Shown: piece after piece, positions 53,501 to 64,000 of the stretch
Numbering within the stretch: position 1 is the first letter of the stretch
Layout: every line of letters starts with the position of its first letter
Source: Aquarana catesbeiana
Taxonomy: Eukaryota > Chordata > Amphibia > Anura > Ranidae
Reading direction: 5' to 3'
DNA length: 64,000 nt
NCBI RefSeq assembly: GCF_042186555.1
Contig: NC_133324.1
Span: 4,800,651 to 4,864,650 of the forward strand
Translations under genes and position numbers: made by a program
Notes under the pieces: model-generated
Told to the model about the DNA's origin: nothing
Database searches by the model: none
Seen by the model: only the letters and a program-made list of their open reading frames with translations

Positions 53501-54439
53501 TGGCTTTAACAGCATAGCATCTCTGGGACTGTTCTTCCTACAATGGTAAAGGCTAGGAATTCTACCTCCCACAAGGTCTGTCATCGGATATGGATGGTGA
53601 ACTTTGCTTGTTGTGGATCTAAAGGCCTTCACCCCAACAGTTTCTCTATGGGATGGATCCTTTCTTTCCTAGCTCTACCATTTGATCATTACGCTGGCAA
53701 CAGATGGGATGAAATTCGACTGGTTCAGCAGGGGTTTGCTAAATTTCAATCCATCTATGGCAGTTTGTCATTCTAACGATAAACTTCTGTCAAACAGAAC
53801 TGTTGGAAAACTTTCATTTGATCAGTGGCTGCAGGGAACCGGCTGCAGTGCTGATCAGTGTGCTATGATAGAGGAGTCCCCACTGTCAGAATTCAATGGC
53901 ACAGTGGAAAGGATTCCTCCATCCATCCCTTTGGCTGATTGAAACAAAGAATCATTCATGGCCAGCTTTAGTACCATCAAGGCCAAGATCTCTGCTCTTA
54001 CCTTTCCTTTCCAGAGACAGTTGACTACCTAATCTCTAATCTTTGTACAATGTGTCTTCTGTGTAGCTCCCCAATTAAATCCCCTCTACCCCTATGGGAC
54101 TTTAAGTTGGTCCTTTCAGTGCTTCACAAGTCTCCTTTTGAACTTATCAGAGGGCTCTGGGGAGGAGGATGCAGGTAATGGCTGGATCAGCAATGAAAAG
54201 TTTCCTGTTCCAGTGTGTGGCTGATTGCCAAGCTGGTGTTGATACAGAATTGGGAATTAGTGTAGCCAGACTGGGTTACCTCTCCCCCAGGTGAGTGTGG
54301 ACAGACAAGCAGGGAATGTGTGTCCAGGCCTGAGAGACCGGGTCTTTAACCAGACCATCTGTAAAGAGACGTGAGTGGTTCAGTGTACAGTGAGATGGAG
54401 TTTAAACAGACAGGCAGCATGTGTAGCCCAAGCTTGACA

Positions 54440-55040
54440 ACCCAATAGCCAGGAGTTTTAGGAGAGCCTGATGGCCTGTTGGACTAGTATAGCCAAGAGG
54501 CTGAGGGAAGCCTGAAGGTCTGGAGGACAAATATAGCCAGTAGGCTGAGGAGAGCCTGAAGGTCTGGTGGACCAGTATAGCCAGGAAGATGAGGAGAGCC
54601 TGAAAGTCTGGTGCACCGGTATAGCCAGGAGGCTGAGAAGAGCTTGAAAATCAGTATAGCCAGGAGGCTGAGGAGAGCCTGAAAGTCTGGTGAACCAGTA
54701 TAGCTAGGAGGCTGAGGAGAGCATGAAGCTCTGGTGGACCAGTATAGCCAAGAGGCTGTAGAGAGCCTGAGGGTCTGGTGGACTAGTATAGCCAGGAGGA
54801 TGAAGAGAGCCTGAAAGTCTGGTGCACCAGTATAGCCAGGAAGCTGAGGAGAGCCTGAAGGTCTGGTGCACCAGTATAGCCAGGAGGCTGAGGAGAGCCC
54901 GAAGGTCTGGTTGGCCAGTATAGCCAGGAGGCTAAGGAGAGCCTGCAGCTCTGGTGGTAACTATAGCCAGGAAGCCGAGGAAGGCCTGAAGGTCTAGTAT
55001 AGCAAGGAGGTTGAAGTGAGTGAAGGTCTGGTGGACCGAT
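54440..55040. repeat. 44-bp minisatellite, about 13-14 copies
   Basis: The unit contains AGCCAGGAGGCTGAGGAGAG and CCTGAAGGTCTGGTGGACCA. Several units have deletions. It lies in the DIRS copy 3 interval. Confidence 0.9.
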
Positions 55041-55642
55041 ATAGCCAAGAGGCTGAAAATCTTGTATTGTGCTGGTAAGGACTTCTATGTGTGCAACCTG
55101 CTGTACAATGTCTTTCTTTTGATAAAAGTGGGGAAAAAAAGCTTACATTGCATGTTAGATTGGGCCCCTGAAAGCTCTATATTTGAAGCCAAGTCCCACA
55201 GCCAGGAACCCTGCTTGGTTCTACATACGGACAAGGTAATCTTAAGAAATGGACCTTACTTGATTCCTAAGGGGGTTTCTGTATTTGACCTTAATTTGGA
55301 CATTGTCCCTCCCCCTTTGTGTTCAGTTCAGTTCTGCTATTTCGTTCTGCAAGATGGACTCTCCTTTTGTCATTCCGAATGGGCCCAGGAAAGGGAGCCC
55401 TGACTTTCTAAGTAATTTCTAGGTGACTCAGACAGACAATTGTGCAAGCTTATGGTCCAAAGGGTCAGCTTCTATGCTTTATTCCACCAGGGCTTTGAGT
55501 GTTTCTTGGGCATTTCCCAGGTTAGCAGGGCTACAGTCCATATTCCCATCACCACATTCCTGGAATAAGCTCTTAGAGTATTGGGTGCTGTAGTGACAGC
55601 CAGCTGGATACTGGAACCTATGCGATGTGTAGATATTCACCA

Positions 55643-55859
55643 GCACACCAAGGATCATCAATTGCGCTCAAGCGTTTTTTTATTCAAAGAATGATCACAT
55701 CACAAAACGGTGTAGTGCAATGTTTCAGAGCCACACAGGTCCCCTTCACATGCCTGATGAAGGGGTCCTGCGTGGCTCCAAAAAGTTGCACTACACCGTT
55801 TTGTGATGTGACCATTCTTTGAATAAAAAAACATTTGGATGCAATTGATCCTTGGTGTG
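55643..55859. mobile_element. 217-bp foldback MITE (near-perfect inverted repeat)
   Basis: The arms GCACACCAAGGATCATCAAT / ATTGATCCTTGGTGTGC, ATTCAAAGAATG / CATTCTTTGAAT, CACAAAACGGTGTAGTGCAA / TTGCACTACACCGTTTTGTG and AGGTCCCCTTCA / TGAAGGGGTCCT meet near 55752. There is no coding capacity. Confidence 0.88.
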
Positions 55860-56120
55860 CAGGTTAGCAGGGCTGACACTTGTTCTTCTGTTCACAGGTT
55901 CTCCAAGTCCTACAAGGTGGTAATTTCGGCCTCTTCTGACGCCAGCTACAGACATAAGGTCCTTCAGGCAACTCCTTGATTTGCAGGAACTCCCCAATTC
56001 GTTGTTTACATTGTACCTATGAGAGATTGTTTGATGTTGAGCCTAACACTCAGTTGAACTGCTTTTGGATGTCCTTCAATAGATGACAAAGAAAACAGGA
56101 TTTTTGTACTCGCTGCAAAA

Positions 56121-57950
56121 TCTTTTTTGGGTTGTTTTATAGTGATGAATGCTCAAGGAGTGAAGGTGTGTTATCTCAAGGAGGACTATAGGCTACATTC
56201 ACAGTCTGTGTTAGTGTGGATGTCGGAGAGTGGAAGGTTGCTTCTTCTGGTGGAGTGGCAATGCGGGGTACTGCTTTATAACATAGGAGGAGCTTGGATG
56301 GAGGGAGTCTGCCTGGAAAAGACGACAAAGGGGTTTCCCCTTTGGGGAAGGGACTGTGGAGGACTTTGCTCTTAGATTTCGAGAACTTAGATTGCAGACT
56401 TGGAACTGGTTGCGAGTACCACCTTTCTCTTTTACTGTTATGCAAGATCCAGTGATATAAAACACTGACATATTTCGTCTTGCCATCATCTGGAAAAGTC
56501 CATTCGGATGGACTGTTTGCTATATGGCTGGGGAGTAAAGAAAATACTAGAGGCCTCTGTGTGGTGATCTACTGAAAGTAATGTGTGAGCACAGCCAATG
56601 GCTGGGGGAGAAGAGTTGTGTACTTTACTGGTGCAAGCCTGGTCAGCTCTGGAGTGGGTGGTGGTAGCAGACAAGGAAACCCCCACTTGATGAGAGAAAG
56701 CCCCCTCATGTATCATGCATCAAGTGGCCCCTGTGTCTCATGAGCCCCGGGTGATCAGTTGGGCTGCTGGAGCTTCTATTGGGACCACAAGTAAAACATA
56801 GGCCTGTGTGAGATTATGTCAGACATTAAGGGCTTAATGTATGCAGTGACCAGGAGGAGGAGAGGCCTAGTACATGGGTTGTGGGAAACACAACCATGAC
56901 ACCCTGAGATCCTTAGTAGAGGTGAAGACCAGTTGTGTGATGGCCACATGGAAATAAGCCAGGCCTCTCCTTACATACAGGCCAATGTCCACTCTGTGTT
57001 TCAGAGTTTTTTGCCTTGACGTACACTTTAAAATAATCAGAATTTCTGAGGATTAAAAAGTAAACATTGTTTCAACACCTTATCATCTCAAGTTCAGTAA
57101 AAAAAAAGGGGATCTTATCTAATATTGTTAAAAATTGTCCTCGCCTTCTCCCATCGGCCCCTCAACACGTCTTCCCACCTTCCCACCTCCTTCTATTCAT
57201 TATGGTTTCATGTGAGTCCTCATCTTTTGTATTGAGGGGCTGTTGGGAAAAGACGAGGGGCCCCTCAGGCTGAACCCTAAACCAGATGTGATAATGGAGT
57301 GTACAATACCAATCTAAATGTTTTGTGTAATGGAAGATACTTTCGATAGAAACAATTCGAATTGTGACATTGTGTTGGATGCACACCGGGTCCTGTTCTT
57401 TGTCTTCTGATGGAGGTCTTCATTGATAAGATATCTGGCTGGTGATTGTCTGGATCAGTCCCGGTGCTGCAGAGAATTTTCTATGAAATGATTTTGCATC
57501 CTGAAATGTGGTCACAATTCTGGTGCGCCATCAAATTGCCTTCTCAAACCCGTATTATTATGTCCCCACTAGATTAGATCACAGGACACTCCCCTATCTG
57601 TTTCGGATGGTAGCTATGAACTGGGCACCTTTCTTCACACCTGCTGGTCTCATCCAACACATGTGGAGTGGCATCTACATCGTGTCCCTGAATCTTTTAC
57701 AAGTAGCTGAGAACCCCGGGGAGGTGCCCCTTTGCCTGAAATCAGAAGGTCTTAAAAGTCCCGGTTTGCCCTTATGACACAAAACAAACTTTCCAGGTCC
57801 ATCTGTACCAAAAAATAGCAACCACCCAAACCTATAACTAGTAGTCAGCTCCCCCCCAGTGTGGAGGAAGTCCAGTCCATTAACTCCATGGGACTCCTCC
57901 AATGGACAGCTCTTGATTGGACTCAATGTCTAAATTTAGGAGGTCTGGAT
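56121..57950. other. Unassigned sequence
   Basis: No gene, array or element end that I can support. Short frames here have no recognisable family. Confidence 0.4.
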
Positions 57951-59484
57951 CCAGGCCTGGTGCAAGGATTTTTGACACCCTAGGCGAAACCTCATTTTGC
58001 CACCCCCCTTGGTTCCACCTCCTTTGCCCTGTCCATGCATACCCCACCTTTTTAATAAAGCGCTCATCAATTGCAGCCTCACCAGCGCCCATCAAATGCA
58101 GCCTCACCAGCGCCCATCAAATGCAGCCTCACCAGCGCCCATCAAATGCAGCCACACCAGCGCCCATCAAATGCAGCCTCACCAGCGGCCATCAAATGCA
58201 GCCTCACCAGCGCCCATCAAATGCAGCCACACCAGTGCCCATCAAATGCAGCCTCACCAGCACCCATCAAATGCAGCCTCACCAGCGCCCATCAAATGCA
58301 GCCTCACCAGCGCCCATCAAATGCAGCCTCACCAGCGCCCATCAAATGCAGCCTCACCAGTGCCCATCAAATGAAGCCTCACCAGCTCCCATCAAATGCA
58401 GCCTCACCAGCGCCCATCAAATGCAGCCTCACTAGCGCCCATCAAATGCAGCCTCACCAGCGCCCATCAAATGCAGCCTCACCAGCGTCCATCAAATGCA
58501 GCCTCTCCAGTGCCCATCAAATGCAGCCTCACCTTTGCCCATCAAATGCAGCCTCACCAGTGCCCATCAAATGAAGCCTCACCAGCTCCCATCAAATGCA
58601 GCCTCACCAGCGCCCATTAAATGAAGCCTCACCAGCGCCCATCAAATGCAGCCTCCCCAGCGCCCATCAAATGCAGCCTCACCAGCGCCCATCAAATGAA
58701 GCCTCCCCAGCGCCCATCAAATGCAGCCTCCCCAGCGCCCATCAAATGCAGCCTCACCAGCGCCCATCAAATGAAGCCTCACCAGCGCCCATCAAATGCA
58801 GCCTCACCAGCGCCCATCAAATGCAGCCTCACCAGCGCCCATCAAATGCAGCCTCACCAGCGCCCATCAAATGCAGCCTCACCAGCGCCCATCAAATGCA
58901 GCCTCACCAGCGCCCATCAAATGCAGCCTCACCAGCGCCCATCAAATGCAGCCTCACCAGCGCCCATCAAATGAAGCCTCACCAGCGCCCATCAAATGCA
59001 GCCTCACCAGCGCCCATCAAATGCAGCCTCACCAGCGTCCATCAAATGCAGCCTCACCAGCGCCCATCAAATGCAGCCACACCAGCGCCAATCAAATGCA
59101 GCCTCACCAGCGCCCATCAAATGCAGCCTCACCAGCGCCCATCAAATGCAGCCTCACCAGCGCCCATCAAATGCAGCCTCACCAGCGCCCATCAAATGCA
59201 GCCTCACCAGCTTCCATCAAATGCAGCCTCACCAGCGCCCATCAAATGAAGCCTCTCCAGTGTCCATCAAATGCAGCCTCACCAGCGCCCATCAAATGCA
59301 GCCTTACCTGCGCCCATCAAATGCAGCCTCACCAGCGCCCATCAAATGCAGCCTCCCCAGGGCCCATCAATGAATGTTTGCTTGCTTCCATTCTTTCGGG
59401 ACTCGGGACACAGACACAGTCCTACACCGCCACTGCGCCTCTGACACTATGTGCGAACGGAGCGGCAGCTGCCGGCCAGGAGAG
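57951..59484. mobile_element. Apparent frog repeat element containing a 25-bp array
   Basis: The 5' flank (57951-58063: GGTGCAAGGATTTTTGACACC, CTAGGCGAAACC) and the 3' flank (59373-59484, GC-rich) are phrases I associate with a dispersed anuran repeat. No inverted ends were confirmed, so the class is unknown. Confidence 0.4.
58064..59372. repeat. 25-bp minisatellite, about 52 copies
   Basis: The unit is ATGCAGCCTCACCAGCGCC-CATCAA with few substitutions (GAAGCC, CTCCCC, CCACACC). The period of 25 leaves all three frames open, producing Gln/Pro/Ser/Ala ORFs up to 248 codons that are not genes. Confidence 0.96.
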
Positions 59485-59642
59485 TAGGAATGAGCCGAAC
59501 ACCCCCCGGTTCGGTTCGCACCAGAACCTGCGAACGGACTGAAAATTTGCACGAACGTTAGAACCCCATTGACATCTATGGGACTCGAAAATTCATTCAT
59601 TGCTCATTTTAAAGGCTTATATTCATGGTATTGTCCTAAAAA

Positions 59643-59674
59643 GTGTTTGGGGACCCAAGTCCTACCCCAGAGCA
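59643..59674 (-). repeat. Single-copy ancestor-like unit of the 9.1-kb minisatellite
   Basis: GTGTTTGGGGACCCAAG-TCCTACCCCAGAGCA matches the reverse complement of the 32-bp unit of 1-9102 with about four or five differences. It sits in the non-coding 3' region of the hAT element, about 70 bases inside the CATCTATGGGACTCG motif. Confidence 0.85.
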
Positions 59675-60477
59675 CATGTATCAATGCAAAAAAAACTTTT
59701 AAAAACGGACATAATTTCGGGAGCAGTGATTTTAAAGTAAGAAAAAAAAAAGTGAAATATTCCTTTAAATATCATACCTGGGGGGTGTCTATAGTATGCC
59801 TGTAAAGTGGCGCGTGTTTCCCGTGCTTAGAACAGTCCCTGCACAAAATGTCATTTAAAACTGCTTGCGGCTTTAATGTAATGTCGGGTCCTGGCAATAT
59901 GGATGAAAATCAGTGAGACAAACGGCATAGGTACCCCCCAGTCCATTACCAGGCCCTTTGGGTCTTGTATGGATATTAAGGGGAACCCTGCACCCAAATT
60001 AAAAAAAGAAAGGTGTGGGGCCCCCAGGCCCTATATACTCTGAACAGCAGTATACAGGCGGTGCAAACAAGACAGGGACTGTAGGTTTGTTGTTAAGTAG
60101 AATCTGTTTGTCATTTTGAACGGGTACATTTTTAACGTGTTTAGCTCCAGCCAAAAAATCTTTTTTAAGCTTTTTGGAAAACATAGGGAAGGGTTATCAC
60201 CCCTGTGACATTTGTTTTGCTGTCTGTGCTCCTCTTCAGAAGATTTCACCTCACTTTCTGTCCCAATGACAAATGTTTTTTGAAAATGTGGGGTTTTTAG
60301 TGATAAAGCATCAGTGTAAAGGAGAAAAGTTTTTCCCATATTAATTCTTACAGGAGAGAATTTCCCTTCCTAGGGGTAGATTTCATCTCACTTCCTGTTG
60401 TCTCCTGTTGGCAAGTAGGAGTCATTTGTAAGTTGGATGTTTGAAAGTAGGGGCCTGCCCTATATACTCAGCAGAAA

Positions 60478-60770
60478 TTTGCGCCTTAGGTGTTGGTGTT
60501 GCCACAACACTGTAAGCCCTCACAGGGCCCTGCTGTGAAATATTAGATCAAGAATTGTAATTACATGCCCCTGTTGAACAGGGGCAGAAAAATTGGGCCT
60601 TTGGTGGTGGTGCCACAACACTGCAACCCCTCACAGATACCCTAGTTGGAACGCAGGAACGAGCCCTGCTGCAAAGTATTGCATCAAAAATTGTAATTAC
60701 ACGCCCCTGTTAAACAGGGGCAGAAAAATTGGGCCTTAGCCACTGGTGGTGGTGCCCAGAACCAAAAATA
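60478..60770. repeat. Tandem duplication of about 125-170 bp in the hAT 3' region
   Basis: TTGTAATTACATGCCCCTG, AACAGGGGCAGAAAAATTGG and GGTGGTGCCACAACACTG recur in order, once at 60556-60620 and again at 60691-60755. Confidence 0.8.
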
Positions 60771-60888
60771 TTCTTCCAAGCTATCAGCGTGATCATTGAG
60801 GAGAAAGAGGATAATCACTCAGCATAACAGGATAGTCACTCAGCATCAGCATAGGGAGTCTTGAAGGGATCTCACATTAAACAAAAAA

Positions 60889-63800
60889 TCAATCGGTTAC
60901 ATCAGCATCAGGTGCTTGGTAGCTGGTGGTGATCCAAGACTGATTCATTTTTATGAAGGTCAGTCGATCGACCGAGTCGGTGGACAGACGCACCCTGTGA
61001 TCGGTTACAAAGCCTCCAGCAGCACTGAATGTGCGTTCCGAAAGAACGCTGGATGCAGGACAGGCCAGTAGCTCAATTGCATACTGTGCAAGCTCTGGCC
61101 AGTGATCCATCCTCAAGACCCAGTAACCCAGAGGATTTTCGGTGGGAAAGGTGTCCAAGTCTGATCTTGCCCCTAGGTAATCCTGTACCATGTGAATCAG
61201 ACGCTGGCGATGGTTGCTGGAACCGATCATACCTTGGGGCTGCGGACTAAAAAATTGTCTGAATGCATCGGTCAGACGGCCACCTTCTCCACCGCTCCTT
61301 CTTTGACTGACCGAAGCCTCAGCAACACGTTGTCCAGGAGGACCAGGAAATTGTAACCCCCCAGGCTCTGGAAACGCGTTGCACAAACCTTTCTGCAAGG
61401 CCTCCTGAAGATGTTTCATCCTCTGCTCCCTCTGTGATGGCAAGATAAGGTCCGCAACCTTACCCTTGTAATGTGGATCAAGGAGGGTTGCCAGCCAGTA
61501 TTGGTCCTTCTCCTTGATACCACAAATACGAGGATCCTTCCGCAGGCTTTGCAGGATCAGGGATGCCATGCAGCAAAGGTTTGCTGAGGCATTCGGTCCG
61601 GAGTCCTCTGGGTCACTAAGGACGACATGATCCGCAGCCACCTCCTCCCAGCCACATACAAGTCCATGTGTTTCTTGGGACTGTAAATGATCCCTTGAAA
61701 ACTGCTGCTGAGTGCCAGGCTCCACCTCCATGCTGACACAATCTTCCTCCTCCTCCTCGTCCTCTTCCTGTGTGATCGGTGGGCACGCAGGAACACTGTC
61801 CGGATAAAGGGGGCCCTGAGAGCTAAGGAAGTCCTCCTCTTCCTCCCTCTGTTCTACCTCAAGTGCCCTGTCCATTATTCCACGCAGCGTGTGCTCCAAC
61901 AGGTGGACAAGGGGGACAGTGTCACTGATGCATGCCCTGTCACTGCTCACCATCCTCGTGGCCTCCTCAAATGATGACAGGACAGTGCATACATCCCTGA
62001 TCATGGCCCACTGGCGTGGGGAAAAAAAACCAAGCTCCCCTGACCCTGTCCTGGTGCCATAGTCGCACAGGTACTCATTGATGGCCCTCTGCTGCGTGTG
62101 CAGCCGCTGCAGCATGGCCAACATTGAGTTCCACCTGGTGGGCATGTCACAGATTAGGCGGTTCTTGGGCAGGTTAAATTCCTTTTGGAGGTCTGTCAGC
62201 CAAGCACTGGCATTATATGACCGGCGGAAATGCACACAGACTTTCCTGGCCTGCCTCAGGACATCCTGTAAGCCCGGGTACCTGCCCAAGAACCGCTGCA
62301 CCACCAAGTTAAGGACGTGAGCCAAACAGGGCACATGGGTCAGTTGTCACTATTGGAGGGCGACGAGAGGTTGGTGCCATTGTCGCAAACCACCATTCCT
62401 GCCTTAAGCTGGTGTGGCGTCAACCACCTCTGAGCCTGCCCCTGCAGAGCTGACAGAATCTCTGCCCCAGTGTGGCTCCTGTCCCCCAAGCACACCAGCT
62501 CAAGCACCGCATGGCATCTTTTTGCCTGCGTACTTGCGTAGCCCCGCTGGTTCCGAGGACAAATCAGCACAGGAAGAGGCCATGGAGGAAGAAGAAGAGG
62601 AGGGGGTGAAGGAGAGAGGTGTGGCAGAATCACCACTAGTAGAATTTTGGAGGCGTGGTGGCGGAACAACCTCCAACACTACTGCACCTTGTCCTGCATC
62701 CTTCCCAGCTGCCAGCAGAGCCCAGTGTGCAGTGAAAGATAGGTAACGTCCCTGTCCATGCCTGCTGGACCATGAGTCAGCGGTAATATGCACCTTACCG
62801 CTGACTGCCCTGTCCAGCGAGGCCAAGACATTGCCTTCCACATGCCGGTAGAGAGCCGGAATCGCCTTCCATGAGAAGAAGTGGCGTTTGGGAACCTGCC
62901 ACTGAGGAACCGCACATTCCACAAACTCACGGAAGGGGCAGAGTCTACCAACTGAAAAGGCAGCAGTCAGAAGTGCTAGCAATTTATCCAAGCTAGAATT
63001 CAACCGCTGGGCATGTGGATGGCTGGGAGCGAACTTCTTTCGGCGGTGCAGCAGCTGGGGCAGGGAAATTTGCCTGGTACAATCTGACGTCGGTGTACCG
63101 ATAGCAGATTGCCCGCAAGTACTTGGCTGTGACACACCTAATTCTACACCTTCATTCCTCTCAGTGCAGGTCTCAGAGAGGAATGAAGGTATAGTGGGGT
63201 TGGACATCCCAGCTGATGAGGAGCAAGGAGAGGTACTCTTTGTTCTTTGGTGTGGGTCTTTTAGGTACGCTTGCCAACTAACTGCATGGCAGGTCGACAT
63301 ATGTCTGGACAAGCATGTGGTGCCCAAGCGGGAGATGTTTTGGCCACACGAGATACGCTTGAGACATATGTTGCAAATAGCAGCGGTGCGATCTGATGCA
63401 CTCGTCTCAAAAAAGGCCCACACCAAAGAACTTTTGGAATAACGTGCAGAGACAGTAGTGCCCTTCACAAGCGGAGCTTTGGGGTGTGATGCAGTCAATG
63501 TGCTGCCCTTAGGCTGGCCCCTGGAGGGCATCCTGCATCGTTGGTGACATGCCTCCTCCTCCTCCTCCTCCTCCTCCTCTCTCCTATCAGGCACCCACGT
63601 TGAGTCAGTGACCTCATCATCCCCTCCCTCCTCGTCACTGGAGAAAACCTGGCAGTATGCTGCAGCAGGGGGAACATGACTGCCAGATTGCTGTCCTTCT
63701 TGGGCACCCTCTCTCTCTGGGCTCACGTTACTGCCTTCATCTAGCTCAGTATCATCATCAGAGCCTTCTAAACGCTGGACATCCTCCTGGAGCATGTACC

Positions 63801-64000
63801 CAACACTGTGGTCAAACAGTTCGAGGGACTCCTCAGGAGGACATGGTGGGGCTAGGGAAGGAGTCACTGATGGCATTGAGCCGAGGGAAGAGGCCGCGTT
63901 GGCAGCTGCTTTGCCAGACAAAGTACCCTGAGCATGGGTGAGAGAGGATGAGGAGGATGAGGACGGCTTGGTCATCCACTCAACCAAGTCTTCTGCATGT
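60889..64000 (-). pseudogene. hAT transposase with BED zinc finger, frameshifted, 5' end outside window
   Basis: Reading leftward, the frame is open at the window edge (AEDLVEWMTKPSSSS), with an acidic Ser-rich N-terminal part. A BED-type finger follows (about 63441-63290: VWAFFE, CNICLKR, HMSTCH). Next come HITADSWSSRHGQGR (first catalytic Asp, about 62790) and SFTAHWALLAAG. After a shift between about 62550 and 62680 the frame continues GYASTQAKRCHAVLELVCLG to VVCDNGTNL (second Asp, about 62385). A second shift near 62350 restores HVPCLAHVLNLVVQRFLGRY, MPTRWNSMLAMLQRL (RW motif), and the dimerisation end ASSVLSERTFSAAGGF (catalytic Glu). Stop at 60889. All signature residues are present, so only the two frameshifts disable it as read. 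Confidence 0.88.

Larger units (their letters stand above)
50585..56120 (+). mobile_element. DIRS-like retroelement, copy 3, fragmented
   Basis: The left end (50590-50695: ATTGGAGGGACACAGGAAG, TCCCAGCATGCCTCAG) matches the left end of copy 2. Further right are an RNase-H-like GPPGL..FNNxxDRF equivalent (about 53190-53250), a recombinase N-terminal remnant (TSHKVCHRIWMVNFACC, 53560-53610) and the C-terminal ASSDASYRHKVLQ segment (about 55930-55970). The right end AGACAAAGAAAACAGG-like sequence is at about 56085. A 44-bp array (54440-55040) and a foldback MITE (55643-55859) interrupt it. Gag-like parts are not readable and no frame is intact. Confidence 0.6.
59485..64000 (-). mobile_element. 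hAT-superfamily DNA transposon, 3' part, running off the right edge
   Basis: The element seems to end at 59485 with TAGGAATGAGCCGAACACC, a terminus I associate with a widespread frog hAT family. A non-coding stretch of about 1.4 kb follows, then a minus-strand transposase from 60889 to beyond 64000. The other terminus and target duplication lie outside the window. Confidence 0.85.

Noticed and set aside
58071..59542. Gln/Pro/Ser/Ala-rich frames over the 25-bp array
   Set aside because: All three frames are open equally, and there is no non-repeat coding extension.

Overview
The window looks like an intron-rich, repeat-laden stretch of an amphibian genome, most likely a neobatrachian/ranoid frog. 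This is inferred from the vertebrate gene structure, the Tc1-type, hAT-type and DIRS-like transposons, and several short DNA transposons whose ends I associate with ranid frogs. There is one convincing host gene. Almost everything else is tandem repeats and nested mobile elements.

Layout: 1-9102 is one 32-bp GC-rich minisatellite that runs off the left edge. After a remnant of a hAT-type transposon flank and a TA-flanked MITE comes a 34-bp minisatellite (10117-13154), a frog DNA transposon fragment ending near 14201, and a promoter-like block with YY1, CRE and ETS motifs (14202-14760). From 15810 to 39804 on the + strand lies dqx1, a DEAH-helicase-like gene. I could join eleven coding exons with GT-AG sites and consistent phases into a 782-codon reading frame. 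Its introns hold at least ten different minisatellites and, in introns 6 and 9, DIRS-like tyrosine-recombinase retroelement copies with further elements nested inside.

Downstream of dqx1 (39805-64000) there is no second host gene that I can support. This part contains a decayed Tc1 element (41037-42604), a roughly 70-bp repeat split by a MITE, a satellite of alternately inverted units (45600-46850), a long foldback element with a second Tc1 copy at its exact centre (47765-49968), a third DIRS-like copy (about 50585-56120), a 25-bp minisatellite (58064-59372), and the 3' half of a large hAT transposon encoding a BED-finger transposase on the minus strand (59485 to beyond 64000).

The unifying observation is that several minisatellites are internal pieces of transposons that became tandemly amplified. 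The 9.1-kb left array repeats a 32-bp segment present once in the hAT element at the right edge. The 51-bp array in dqx1 intron 6 repeats the C-terminal coding segment of the DIRS-like recombinase. A 15-bp array sits inside a TA-flanked MITE, and a 25-bp array sits inside another apparent element. I found no RNA gene and no CRISPR array.
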